A DNA stretch of 35,299 nucleotides from Pseudomonadota bacterium (GCA_023433465.1 JAEZCR010000279.1:1-35299), one strand, 5' to 3'. Shown: positions 7,208 to 15,787, numbered from the stretch's first letter. Numbers and translations: made by a program. Notes: generated by a model from the letters alone, not told the origin.

Positions 7208-9007
7208 ATGCGAAGAATCTGGGCATGTCTGGCGCTGTGCGCCTGTCCCGTCGTATTCAGCGCCACGCCGGCATACCGCGATCGCCTGCCCGAGGACGAG
7301 ATCGTGTACTTCGTGCTGCCGGACCGCTTCGAAAACGGCGACCCCGCCAATGACCGTGGAAGGTTGGAAGGCGATCGACTCACGACCGGTTTCGATCCGG
7401 CTCACAAGGGTTTCTACCACGGCGGCGATCTCAAGGGCCTGATCGCGCGCCTCGATTACATCCAGGGTCTCGGCGCGACGGCCATCTGGCTCGGGCCTAT
7501 CTACAAGAACAAGCCGGTGCAGGGCGGTCCCGGCCAGGAAAGCGCGGGTTACCACGGTTACTGGATCACGGACTTCACCCGCGTCGATCCGCACTTCGGC
7601 GAGGAGCGCGACATGCGCGCGTTCGTCGACGCGGTGCACGCGCGCGGCATGAAGGTCTACCTCGACATCATCACGAACCACACGGCCGATGTGATCCAGT
7701 ATCGCGAGTGCCCGGTGAGCGCCTGCGCCTATCGTTCGCGCGGCGAGTTTCCGTACTCGCGCAAGGGCGGGACGCAGGGGCCCGCGATCAACGAAGGATT
7801 CCTCGGCGATCACGTGCGTACCGCGCAGAACTTCGCGAAGCTCACGGACATCGACTTCGCGTACACGCCCTTCGTGCCGCCCGCCGAGGCGAACGTGAAG
7901 GTGCCGGCGTGGCTCAACGATCCGATCTACTACCACAACCGCGGCAATTCGGACTTCTGGGGCGAAAGCTCCCTCATGGGCGACTTCGTCGGGCTCGACG
8001 ACCTCTTCACCGAGAACCCCCGCGTCGTGCAGGGCTTCATCGAGATCTACGGCGACTGGATCGCGAAGTACGACCTCGACGGGTTCCGCATCGATACGGC
8101 GCGGCACGTGAACCCGGAATTCTGGCAGGCGTTCGCGCCGGCGATGCTGCGCCGGGCGCGCGCGGCGGGCGTGCCCAACTTCCACATCTTCGGTGAGGTG
8201 GCCGCCGAAGGCGTCGACGTCGCGCAGCTGGCGCGGCACACGCGCGTGGACCGGCTGCCGTCGGTGCTGGATTTCGGCTTCGCGGGCGCGGTGAATCTCA
8301 CGGTGGCCGGCAACGCGGGCACCGACGTGCTGGGACGCCTGTACGCTGATGACGGGCTTTATGACGGCGGCGTGCCCGCTGCGCTGCGCCTGCCGACGTT
8401 CACGGGCAATCACGACTTCGGCCGCTTCGCGTATCTCGTGCGCAAGGCGCGTCCCGAGGCGAGCGCGGAGGAAGTGCTCGCCCGCGTCAAACTCTCGAAC
8501 GCGATGATGTTCCTCCTGCGTGGCGTGCCGGTGGTCTACTACGGCGACGAGCAGGGCTTCATCGGCCACGGCATCGACCAGGATGCGCGACAGACCTTGT
8601 TCGCGAGCCAGGTGGCGACCTACAACGACCAGGAACTGCTCGGATCGACGCGCACCACGGCGGCCGAGAATTTCGACGCGACGCATGTGCTGTACCAGCA
8701 GATCGCGAAGCTCGCGGCGCTGCGCAAGCAGCACGCGGCGCTGCGGCGCGGACGGCAGGTGTTGCGCGCGCAGTCGCGCACGCCGGGGCTGTTCGCGGCA
8801 TCGCGCATCGACAACGCGGGCCGCGAGATCCTCGTGGCCTTCAACACGTCCACCGCGCCCGTCGTCGCGCAGGTGGAAGTGGACACGAATATGAAAAACG
8901 TGAAATCGCTGATCGGTCAGTGCGCGACGTCGGTGAGCGCGCCGGGTAGTTTGCGCGTGGAGATTCCGGCGCTCGGGTACATCGCCTGCACGGGAGACGC
9001 GCCATGA
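7208..9007 (+). CDS. Secreted GH13 alpha-amylase / cyclomaltodextrinase-like enzyme
   Basis: Hydrolyses alpha-1,4 glucans, probably in the periplasm. 599 residues, with a signal peptide (about 1-19, ending VVFSA). The (beta/alpha)8 domain shows the GH13 regions in order: DIITNHTAD (region I, about 153-161), DGFRIDTARH with nucleophile Asp296, FGEV with acid/base Glu330, and FTGNHD with Asp403. The start YFVLPDRFENGDPANDR is typical of bacterial amylases close to cyclomaltodextrinases. A C-terminal beta domain runs from about 500. The ATG at 7208 gives the signal peptide; GGGGGAA is close upstream and AGGAGA further off. It overlaps the GH97 gene by ATGA, so the two are coupled. Exact product specificity is not readable. 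Confidence 0.92.
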   Translation: MRRIWACLALCACPVVFSATPAYRDRLPEDEIVYFVLPDRFENGDPANDRGRLEGDRLTTGFDPAHKGFYHGGDLKGLIARLDYIQGLGATAIWLGPIYKNKPVQGGPGQESAGYHGYWITDFTRVDPHFGEERDMRAFVDAVHARGMKVYLDIITNHTADVIQYRECPVSACAYRSRGEFPYSRKGGTQGPAINEGFLGDHVRTAQNFAKLTDIDFAYTPFVPPAEANVKVPAWLNDPIYYHNRGNSDFWGESSLMGDFVGLDDLFTENPRVVQGFIEIYGDWIAKYDLDGFRIDTARHVNPEFWQAFAPAMLRRARAAGVPNFHIFGEVAAEGVDVAQLARHTRVDRLPSVLDFGFAGAVNLTVAGNAGTDVLGRLYADDGLYDGGVPAALRLPTFTGNHDFGRFAYLVRKARPEASAEEVLARVKLSNAMMFLLRGVPVVYYGDEQGFIGHGIDQDARQTLFASQVATYNDQELLGSTRTTAAENFDATHVLYQQIAKLAALRKQHAALRRGRQVLRAQSRTPGLFAASRIDNAGREILVAFNTSTAPVVAQVEVDTNMKNVKSLIGQCATSVSAPGSLRVEIPALGYIACTGDAP

Positions 9008-11100
9008 AGGCCTGGTGGCTGGCAGTCGCGTGCATCGCGGCGACATGGACCTGCGCCGCGCAGGCGCCCGCGGACCGCAGCGTCGAGTCGAAGTCGCCCG
9101 GCAACGTGCTGACCGTGAGCGTGCGCGTGAACGAGGAGGGGCGACCGGAGTATTCGATCCGCCGGGGTGGCGCGCTGATCATCGACTGGTCGCGGCTGGG
9201 CTTCATCCTCGCGGATCAGCACAAGCTCGAGCGCAACTTCGAGATCGTGGCGACGGAACGTGCATCGCTCGACGAAACCTGGGAACAGCCCTGGGGCGAG
9301 CGCAACCGCTCGCGCAATCACTACAACGAGATGCGCGTGAAACTGCGCGAGACGAACGGCGCGCGTCGCGAGCTAGGCGTCGTGTTCCGCCTGTTCGACG
9401 ACGGCGTGGGATTCCGTTACGAGTTTCCGGCGGCACTCGGCCAGGTGAACATCGTCGAGGAGCTCACCGAGTTCGCGCTGGCGGAGCCCGGCACCGCGTG
9501 GTGGACGCCCGGCGGTGAATGGAATCGTTACGAGTATCTCTACAACCGCACGCCGATCGCGGAGCTGTCGCAGGCGCATACGCCGGTCACGCTGAAGCTT
9601 GCGGGCGGCACGCACGTCGCGATCCACGAGGCTGCGCTGGTGGATTACGCGGGCATGTGGCTGCGGCGCGTGGAGGGTCAGCGGCTCAAGGCCGTGTTGT
9701 CGCCGTCGTCGAGTGGTCCCAAGGTGCGCCGCCAGGCGCCGTTCGCGACGCCGTGGCGCACTCTGCAGATCGCGAAGGATGCGCCGGGCCTCTACATGTC
9801 CGACCTGATCCTGAACCTCAACGAGCCCAACAAGCTCGGCGATGTCTCCTGGGTGACGCCGTACAAGTACGTCGGCATCTGGTGGGGCATGCACCTCGGG
9901 ACGATGACGTGGGCCTCGGGACCGAAACATGGCGCGACCACCGCGCGCACGCGGCAGTACATCGACTTCGCGGCGAAGAACGGCTTTCGCGGTGTGCTCG
10001 TAGAGGGCTGGAACAAGGGCTGGGACGGCGACTGGTTCGCGACCGGCGACGATTTCAGCTTCACCGAGGCGTACCCGGACTTCGACATCGAGGCGCTCGC
10101 GGCCTACGGAAAGAAGAAAGGTGTGCGGCTGATCGGTCATCACGAAACGTCCGCCAACATCGCCCACTACGAGCGGCAGCTGGGACCGGCGCTCGATCTC
10201 TACCAGCGTCTCGGAATCGATTCCGTCAAGACGGGTTACGTCGCTGACGCCGGCGGGGTGCAGGCGCTCGACGAGAACGGCAAGATCCGCTTCGAATGGC
10301 ACGACGGCCAGGTGCAGTCGCGCCATCACCTGCGGGTCGTCACGGAGGCCGCGAAGCGGCGCATCGCGGTGAATCCGCACGAGCCCATCAAGGATACGGG
10401 CCTGCGTCGCACGTACCCCAACTGGGTTGCGCGCGAGGGTCAGCGCGGCATGGAGTACAACGCCTGGGGCAATCCGAAGAATCCGCCCGAGCACGAAGTG
10501 AACCTCGTCTTCACGCGCATGCTCGCGGGGCCGATGGATTACACGCCGGGAATACTCAGCCTGACCGGCGCGAACGGCAGCCGCATTCCGACCACCGAGG
10601 CGCGGCAGCTCGCGTTGTACGTGACCATCTACAGCCCCATCCAGATGGCGGCCGACCTGCCGGAGAACTACGCGAAGTATCCGAAGTCGTTCCGCTTCAT
10701 CCGCGACGTGCCGGTCGACTGGAGCGACACGCGCGTGCTGAACGGCGAGGTGGGCGACTACGCGACGATCGCGCGCAAGGATCGCAACAGCGACGACTGG
10801 TACCTCGGCTCGATCACGGATGAACACGCGAGAACGCTGCGCGTGAGTCTCGACTTCCTCGACGCGGACCGGAAGTACACGGCGACTATCTACCAGGACG
10901 GCAAGGGCGCGGGATACGATGCCGATGGTCACGCCATCGACGTCCTGACGCGGCCCGTGTCGCGGTACGACACGTTGACGTTGAATCTCGCGCCGGGCGG
11001 AGGGACGGCCATCGCCATCAAGGCCGCCTCGTCGGGGAAGACGCTGCCGCGCCCGGTGAAGCCGAAGCCGCGGCCGCAGCCCGAGTTCGACGTGGAGTAG
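9004..11100 (+). CDS. Secreted GH97 alpha-glucosidase (SusB-like, inverting type)
   Basis: Releases glucose from maltooligosaccharides in the periplasm. 698 residues, close to SusB of Bacteroides. Signal peptide about 1-21 (ends CAAQA). The N-terminal beta-sandwich leads into a TIM barrel with WWGMHLG and GFRGVLVEGWNKGWDG. Two glutamates, Glu460 in NPHEPIKDTG and Glu484 in RGMEYNAW, are 24 residues apart, the same spacing as the base and acid of SusB (508 and 532, from memory), so I infer the inverting, alpha-glucoside-cleaving subgroup rather than the retaining alpha-galactosidase subgroup. The C-terminus is a beta domain with a Pro/Lys-rich tail. Coupled to the amylase by ATGA, and three bases before the transporter start. 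Confidence 0.93.
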   Translation: MKAWWLAVACIAATWTCAAQAPADRSVESKSPGNVLTVSVRVNEEGRPEYSIRRGGALIIDWSRLGFILADQHKLERNFEIVATERASLDETWEQPWGERNRSRNHYNEMRVKLRETNGARRELGVVFRLFDDGVGFRYEFPAALGQVNIVEELTEFALAEPGTAWWTPGGEWNRYEYLYNRTPIAELSQAHTPVTLKLAGGTHVAIHEAALVDYAGMWLRRVEGQRLKAVLSPSSSGPKVRRQAPFATPWRTLQIAKDAPGLYMSDLILNLNEPNKLGDVSWVTPYKYVGIWWGMHLGTMTWASGPKHGATTARTRQYIDFAAKNGFRGVLVEGWNKGWDGDWFATGDDFSFTEAYPDFDIEALAAYGKKKGVRLIGHHETSANIAHYERQLGPALDLYQRLGIDSVKTGYVADAGGVQALDENGKIRFEWHDGQVQSRHHLRVVTEAAKRRIAVNPHEPIKDTGLRRTYPNWVAREGQRGMEYNAWGNPKNPPEHEVNLVFTRMLAGPMDYTPGILSLTGANGSRIPTTEARQLALYVTIYSPIQMAADLPENYAKYPKSFRFIRDVPVDWSDTRVLNGEVGDYATIARKDRNSDDWYLGSITDEHARTLRVSLDFLDADRKYTATIYQDGKGAGYDADGHAIDVLTRPVSRYDTLTLNLAPGGGTAIAIKAASSGKTLPRPVKPKPRPQPEFDVE

Positions 11101-11103
11101 TTC

Positions 11104-12630
11104 GTGGATCCAGTCGCCACCGATCGGAGTCGCCCGGAGCTCTCGTTCTGGCAGATCTGGAACATGTGTTTCGGATTCCTGGGCATCCAGTTCGGCTTCG
11201 GGCTGCAGAACGCGAACGTGAGCCGCATCTTCCAGACGCTCGGCGCCGACATGGAGACGATCCCGATCCTGTGGGTGGCGGCGCCGCTCACGGGGCTCAT
11301 CGTGCAGCCGATCGTCGGGTATTACTCGGACCGGACCTGGAATCGGCTCGGACGGCGGCGGCCGTACTTCCTCGCGGGCGCGCTGCTCGCTTCGGCCGCG
11401 CTGGTGTTCATGCCGCGCTCGCCGTCGCTATGGATCGCCGCGGGACTGCTCTGGGTGCTCGATGCGAGCATCAACATCGCGATGGAGCCGTTCCGCGCGT
11501 TCGTTGGCGATCAGCTTCCGCAACGCCAGCGCCCCACGGGATACGCGATGCAGACGTTCTTCATCGGCGTAGGAGCGGTGGTGGCGAGCATGCTGCCGTG
11601 GATGCTGTCGCACGCGGGCGTGAGCAACGTGGCTGGCGGCGACTCGCCGATTCCCGAATCCGTGAGGTTGTCCTTCGACATCGGCGCCGTCGTGATGGTG
11701 GGTGCGATCCTGTGGACGGTGCTCGGCTCGCGTGAATATCCGCCGACGGAGTTGCACGCGTTCGCCGATGCGACGCCGTCGTCCGAGGCGGTGGTGCCCG
11801 GGACCTCGGCCGGCGCGCCGCCGCGGGGACTCGCGTGGCTGGGTGGCGGCGTCCTGGCGCTGTTGCTGGTGTGGCGCTTCGGGCTCGACAAGCAGCTCTA
11901 TCTACTCGGCGCCGGGTTCGCGACCTGGGGTGGGGCGGTGCTCCTGCACGCGCGGATACGCGGCACGGGCATGTTCGGCACCGTGATGGACGACATCCAG
12001 AACATGCCCGCGACCATGCGCCAGCTCGTGCCCGTGCAGTTCTTCTCCTGGCTCGCGTTGTTCGCGATGTGGATCTACACGACCGCCGCCGTGACGCGCA
12101 CGCATTTCGGCGCCACCGACACCACGGGCGCGGCGTACAACGACGGGGCGAACTGGGTGGGCGTGCTGTTCGGCGCCTACAACGGCTTCGCCGCGCTCGC
12201 GGCCATCGCGATCCCGATCATGGTGAAACGGCTCGGGCTGCAAGTCAGCCATCTCGTCAATCTACTGCTGGGCGCGCTCGGTCTCGCTTCGTTCCTCGTG
12301 ATCCGCGATCCCGACTGGCTCCTCGTCTCGATGGTGGGCGTGGGATTCGCGTGGGCGTCGATCCTGTCGCTGCCCTACGCGCTGCTCGCGGGCAGCGTGC
12401 CTTCGCGCAAGATGGGCACCTACATGGGCATCTTCAATTTCTTCATCGTGATCCCGCAGCTCGTCGCCGCGAGCGTACTCGGTGCGATCCTCACCGGCCT
12501 GCTGGGCGGCGAGCCCGTGCACGCACTCGGCGTGGGCGCCGCGAGCTTCCTGCTGGCTGGCGTGCTGGCGTTGCGCGTAAAGGTGCCTGGCACGGAAAAC
12601 CCGGGAGAAGCGGCGAAGACAGTCGCGTAA
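11104..12630 (+). CDS. MFS sugar transporter (GPH/SLC45-like, probable maltose or maltooligosaccharide carrier)
   Basis: Inner-membrane proton symporter of 508 residues with about 12 hydrophobic segments. The loop after TM2, GYYSDRTWNRLGRRRPYF, carries the D.....GRRRP motif shared by plant sucrose carriers, SLC45 and bacterial maltose carriers of this type. The QNANVSRIFQTLGA start is also typical. Initiation is at GTG 11104, with GGAG 6 bases upstream inside the end of the GH97 gene. It is third in the amylase-GH97-transporter operon, so it most likely takes up glucose, maltose or short maltooligosaccharides. The last codons (KVPGTENPGEAA) lie inside the left arm of a dispersed inverted repeat, so the C-terminal tail was probably rewritten by repeat insertion. 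Confidence 0.9.
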   Translation: MDPVATDRSRPELSFWQIWNMCFGFLGIQFGFGLQNANVSRIFQTLGADMETIPILWVAAPLTGLIVQPIVGYYSDRTWNRLGRRRPYFLAGALLASAALVFMPRSPSLWIAAGLLWVLDASINIAMEPFRAFVGDQLPQRQRPTGYAMQTFFIGVGAVVASMLPWMLSHAGVSNVAGGDSPIPESVRLSFDIGAVVMVGAILWTVLGSREYPPTELHAFADATPSSEAVVPGTSAGAPPRGLAWLGGGVLALLLVWRFGLDKQLYLLGAGFATWGGAVLLHARIRGTGMFGTVMDDIQNMPATMRQLVPVQFFSWLALFAMWIYTTAAVTRTHFGATDTTGAAYNDGANWVGVLFGAYNGFAALAAIAIPIMVKRLGLQVSHLVNLLLGALGLASFLVIRDPDWLLVSMVGVGFAWASILSLPYALLAGSVPSRKMGTYMGIFNFFIVIPQLVAASVLGAILTGLLGGEPVHALGVGAASFLLAGVLALRVKVPGTENPGEAAKTVA

Positions 12631-12679
12631 TCCGGCACGGTCGCTCCGCTTCTCCCGGGTTTTCCGTGCCAGGCACCTT
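12580..12679. repeat. 34-bp perfect inverted repeat at convergent gene ends
   Basis: Arms 12580-12613 and 12646-12679 are perfect reverse complements separated by 32 bases that contain the transporter stop codon. Each arm contains GTGCCTGGCAC next to GGAAAACCCGGGAGAAG. The left arm encodes the end of the transporter; the right arm finishes four bases before the lacI stop. A third single copy lies at 20194-20228. RNA from either strand would fold into a very stable hairpin, so it may act as a bidirectional terminator or RNA-stability element. It may belong to a REP-like dispersed family; that needs the genome. Confidence 0.9.
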
Positions 12680-12682
12680 CTT

Positions 12683-13723
12683 CTATCCCGACTTCCGCAC
12701 CACCAGCTTCGTCGGGATGACGCTGTTCGTCACCGATTCACCGCCGATCTGTCGCAGCAGTGACTCCACAAGCAGTTCGCCCGCGCGACGGGTGTCCTGC
12801 ATCACGGTCGTCAGCGGCGGATTCGTGAGGCTCGCGGCGGGGATATCGTCGAAGCCGGCGACCGCGACCTGGCGTGGCACCTCGATGCCGGTCTCCTGAA
12901 GCGCTCTCAACGCGCCAATGGCGATGAGATCGCTGGCGGCGACCACCGCGTCGAACTGCACACCTCGGGCCTGCAGCTCGCGCACCGCGTTGAAGCCCGC
13001 CTCCTCGAGATTGATCGCGTCCACCTGCAGTGTGGCGGACGTCTTCACACGCGCCTCGGCGAGCGCGCGCTCGTACCCACGATAGCGGTCGAAGAACTCC
13101 GGATAGTGGCTGGTCGCATTGCCGATGAAGGCGATGCGCTTGCGCCCCGTGGCGACCAGGTGTCGTGTGACGTCGTAGCCGCCTTGCGCGTTGTCGCTGC
13201 CGATGGAGATGCCGGGCTGTCCCTCGAGCACCGGCCCCCAGCGCACGAAGTGCGTCCCCTGCGCGACGAGTTTCTCGAGCCGCGGCCGGTACTCCTCGAA
13301 ATCGCCATAACCCAGCAGGATGATGCCGTCGGCCTTGCGGCTGTCCTCGTAGTCCTGCTGCCAGTCGTTCGAAAGCTGCTGGAAGGAGATGAGCAGGTCG
13401 TAACCGCGCCGCGCCGACGCGCGCGTCAGCGAACCCAGCATCGACAGGAAGAACGGGTTGATCTGCGACTCGTCCGGCGTCGGGTCCTCGAACAGCAGCA
13501 GCGCGAGCGTGTTCGAGTGCTGCGAGCGCAGGTTCGACGCGTTCTTGTCGACGCGGTAGTTGAGCTGCCGCGCGATCTCCTCGATGCGTTTGCGCGTCTC
13601 GATGCTGACGACGGGAGAGCCGCGCAGGGCGCGGGACACCGTCGGCTGGCTCACGCCGGCGAGGTACGCGATGTCGAACGAAGTCGGTTTGTCGTGCATG
13701 AACCGCGGCGGCATTGCTGCCAC
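12683..13723 (-). CDS. LacI-family transcriptional regulator of the maltodextrin locus
   Basis: DNA-binding repressor with a periplasmic-binding-protein-like sensor. An N-terminal LacI helix-turn-helix (SFDIAYLAGVSQPTVSRALRG, then a hinge helix near ASNLRS) is followed by a Peripla_BP domain with ISIGSDNAQGGYDVTRHL and VAGFDDIPAAS. Starts at 13723 (GTG), 13714 (ATG) and 13699 (ATG) are all in frame; AAGGGGG sits just before the first, so the exact start is uncertain. Length is 346 residues from the first. It lies 89 bases after the alpha-glucosidase gene on the same strand and probably shares its transcript, so it would be autoregulated through the operators at 15528-15556. The ligand is probably maltose or a related alpha-glucoside (inferred from neighbours). 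Confidence 0.92.
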   Translation of the reverse strand: MAAMPPRFMHDKPTSFDIAYLAGVSQPTVSRALRGSPVVSIETRKRIEEIARQLNYRVDKNASNLRSQHSNTLALLLFEDPTPDESQINPFFLSMLGSLTRASARRGYDLLISFQQLSNDWQQDYEDSRKADGIILLGYGDFEEYRPRLEKLVAQGTHFVRWGPVLEGQPGISIGSDNAQGGYDVTRHLVATGRKRIAFIGNATSHYPEFFDRYRGYERALAEARVKTSATLQVDAINLEEAGFNAVRELQARGVQFDAVVAASDLIAIGALRALQETGIEVPRQVAVAGFDDIPAASLTNPPLTTVMQDTRRAGELLVESLLRQIGGESVTNSVIPTKLVVRKSG

Positions 13724-13812
13724 CGGCCCCCTTGATTGCAGGACCGATGATGCCCGCGGGCGTGCGCCAAAAGCTACTGGGGAAGCCAGTCAGGGCGTAC
13801 CGCCCTGTGAAA

Positions 13813-15477
13813 TCAACGCGCTGCGAGTCGATAGAAAGCAACGCCATGGCCGGGCAGCGTCAAGGTAGCGTTAGCAAGACTACCCTCGGGCAATCCATGG
13901 CCGCCCAGCGCCGCACCCACCGCGAGTCCCGGAAGCTGCACGCTCGCGGGCTCCGGCGAAAGATTGAATGCCGCGAGTATCGAATCGCGGTCATCGAAGC
14001 GGCGCAGCGCGAGCACAGTGTCCGTGGCGGCAAGGAATTCGATGTCGCCGTGCGTGAGCAGCCGGTGGCCCCGGCGCCAGTCGAGCAAGCGGCGGAAGCC
14101 GTGCAGCGCGGACGTCGGGTCGCGTTCCTGCGCGGCGACCGACATCGAAAGATGCTGCTTCGGGACCGGCAGCCACGGCGTGTTCGTGGAGAAACCGGCC
14201 CGCTCGCTCGAGTCCCAGGGAATCGGCGTGCGGCAGCCGTCCCGGCCCTTGAACGTCGGCCAGAATGCGATGCCGTAGGGATCGCGCAGCGCTTCGAAGG
14301 GAACGTCCGCCTCTCCGAGGCCGAGTTCCTCGCCCTGGAATACACACACCGAACCGCGCAGCGAGCACACCAGCGCCGTGAGCTGCGTGGCGAAATGCGG
14401 CTGGGAGGGACCATGGCGGCCCCAGCGACTAACCACCCGCTCGACGTCGTGATTGGAGATCGTCCAGCACGGCCAGCTTTCCGGCGCGCGCCGCATGAGA
14501 TTTTCGACCGTCGCGCGGATGTGCCGGGGCGAGCTGTCGCTGCTCAGCAGCTCGAAGCTGTAGCCCATGTGCAGGCGGCCGGGCTGCGTGTACTCGGCCA
14601 CGGTGGCCGTGGAGTCGTCGGAGGAGATCTCTCCAAGGGCCACCGTGTCCGGGTATTCATCGAGCAGGTCGCGGATGTTCTCGAGGAAGGGCAGCATCTC
14701 GGGCTGCGTGTTGTTGAAGCGATGCCACTGGTGGCCGTACGGATTGTCGGCGTTGAAGCCGCGCGCGCGGCGCTCGTGCGGCGGCCGCGGCGGATTGTCG
14801 CGCAGCAACCGGTCGTGGAAACAGAAATTGATCGCGTCGAGCCGCACACCGTCGACGCCGCGGTCGAGCCAGAAGCGCATGTTGTCGAGCGATGCCTGCA
14901 CGACGTCCGGGTGGTGGAAATTCAGGTCCGGCTGCTTGCTGAGGAAATTGTGCAGGTAGTACTGGCCACGGCGCGGCTCCCAGGTCCACGCGACGCCGCC
15001 GAAGATCGACAGCCAGTTGTTCGGCGGCGTGCCGTCGGGGCGCGCGTCCGCCCACACGTACCAGTCGGCCTTCGGATTGATGCGGTCCTGCCGGCTTTCC
15101 TGGAACCAGGCGTGCTGATCCGAGGTGTGGCTCAGCACCTGGTCGATGATGACCTTGAGTCCGAGCCCGTGCGCCATACGCACCAGCCGGTCGAAATCCT
15201 CGATCGTGCCGAACATCGGGTCGACGGCGCGGTAGTCCGCGATGTCGTAGCCGAAGTCGGCCATCGGTGACTTGAAGAACGGCGAGATCCAGATCGCGTC
15301 GACGCCGAGCGAGGCGACATAGTCCAGCTTCGCGACGATGCCGGGCAGGTCCCCGATGCCATCCCCGTTGGTGTCGAGGAAGCTGCGCGGATAGATCTGG
15401 TAGATAGTCGCGCCACGCCACCAGGGATCGGTCGGTGCGTTCGCGGACGGGGAGATCGGTCGGGCTGGAGTGCTCAT
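13813..15477 (-). CDS. GH13 alpha-glucosidase / oligo-1,6-glucosidase type, cytoplasmic
   Basis: Cleaves terminal alpha-glucosyl bonds of imported maltooligosaccharides. 554 residues, no signal peptide. WWRGATIYQIYPRSFLDTNGDGIGDL is the family start with the calcium-site DxNxDGxGD loop. Catalytic residues are Asp214 in DGVRLDAINF, Glu283 in LGEISSDD and Asp344 in SNHDVERV. The region after Asp117-ish (QVLSHTSDQHAWFQES) is that of AglA/oligo-1,6-glucosidase enzymes. The ATG at 15477 has AGAAG upstream. It is the first gene of a leftward unit with lacI and diverges from the TonB receptor, sharing the operator-rich intergenic region. Alpha-1,4 versus alpha-1,6 preference cannot be decided from sequence alone. 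Confidence 0.93.
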   Translation of the reverse strand: MSTPARPISPSANAPTDPWWRGATIYQIYPRSFLDTNGDGIGDLPGIVAKLDYVASLGVDAIWISPFFKSPMADFGYDIADYRAVDPMFGTIEDFDRLVRMAHGLGLKVIIDQVLSHTSDQHAWFQESRQDRINPKADWYVWADARPDGTPPNNWLSIFGGVAWTWEPRRGQYYLHNFLSKQPDLNFHHPDVVQASLDNMRFWLDRGVDGVRLDAINFCFHDRLLRDNPPRPPHERRARGFNADNPYGHQWHRFNNTQPEMLPFLENIRDLLDEYPDTVALGEISSDDSTATVAEYTQPGRLHMGYSFELLSSDSSPRHIRATVENLMRRAPESWPCWTISNHDVERVVSRWGRHGPSQPHFATQLTALVCSLRGSVCVFQGEELGLGEADVPFEALRDPYGIAFWPTFKGRDGCRTPIPWDSSERAGFSTNTPWLPVPKQHLSMSVAAQERDPTSALHGFRRLLDWRRGHRLLTHGDIEFLAATDTVLALRRFDDRDSILAAFNLSPEPASVQLPGLAVGAALGGHGLPEGSLANATLTLPGHGVAFYRLAAR

Positions 15478-15527
15478 GAAATTCTTCTGCCGGAAAGCTT
15501 ATCGCAGCGTCGTTCCACGCCGCCGGT

Positions 15528-15539
15528 GCATACGTATGC
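15528..15539. promoter_or_regulatory. LacI-type operator, copy 2
   Basis: Perfect 12-bp palindrome GCATACGTATGC, identical to copy 1. It lies 51 bases upstream of the leftward alpha-glucosidase start and next to copy 3 (palindrome centres 17 bases apart), which would allow cooperative binding over the leftward promoter. Confidence 0.75.
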
Positions 15540-15544
15540 GGGCT

Positions 15545-15556
15545 GAATACGTATGC
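15545..15556. promoter_or_regulatory. LacI-type operator, copy 3
   Basis: GAATACGTATGC, one base off the perfect palindrome. Its 15-base context TGAATACGTATGCAG is identical to copy 4. Confidence 0.7.
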
Positions 15557-15618
15557 AGACGGCTGGCGGACCGCGCGGGCGCGGTTATGCTTCCGCGCAG
15601 CACTCGTCCACTTCGTTC

Positions 15619-15655
15619 GGCCCCCAACCGGCCCCCTCGGTTGCGGGGCCTTTTT
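15619..15655 (+). terminator. Strong intrinsic terminator inside the divergent region
   Basis: A 12-bp stem with one bulged C pairs GGCCCC-C-AACCG (15619-15630) with CGGTT-G-GGGGCC (15638-15650, bulge at 15644). It has a 7-base loop and is followed by TTTTT. It points toward the TonB receptor although no gene lies upstream on that strand within the region. It either ends a short RNA started near 15598, attenuates a long leader, or blocks stray transcription. Confidence 0.85.
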
Positions 15656-15694
15656 GTTCCTGGCCCGTCCGGGGCTGCCGTCCTGGATTCCCGT

Positions 15695-15706
15695 GAATAC
15701 GTATGC
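15695..15706. promoter_or_regulatory. LacI-type operator, copy 4 (upstream of TonB receptor)
   Basis: GAATACGTATGC within TGAATACGTATGCAG, 81 bases before the GTG start of the TonB receptor and downstream of the intrinsic terminator. It is therefore well placed to control a receptor promoter separate from the leftward one. Confidence 0.7.
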
Positions 15707-15787
15707 AGCGCATTGCCAACCGAGGGCTGCTGCCAACATCCTTGCGGCAATCGGCTTGGGTCTACAACCAATAGTTAGGGGGAGCCA

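Larger units (their letters stand above)
15478..15787. other. Divergent regulatory region between alpha-glucosidase and TonB receptor
   Basis: A 310-base gene-free stretch. From left to right it holds the leftward ribosome site, operator copies 2 and 3 (15528 and 15545), a possible rightward -10 box TATGCT (15586-15591), a strong rightward intrinsic terminator (15619-15655), operator copy 4 (15695), and the AGGGGGAG ribosome site before the GTG of the TonB receptor. No convincing -35 boxes were found. No open reading frame with coding character is present. Confidence 0.8.

Noticed and set aside
6986..9046. N-terminal extension of the TetR frame to 894 codons
   Set aside because: The extension is antisense to the amylase and has no domain; the TetR family start at 6985 gives the normal length of 207 residues.
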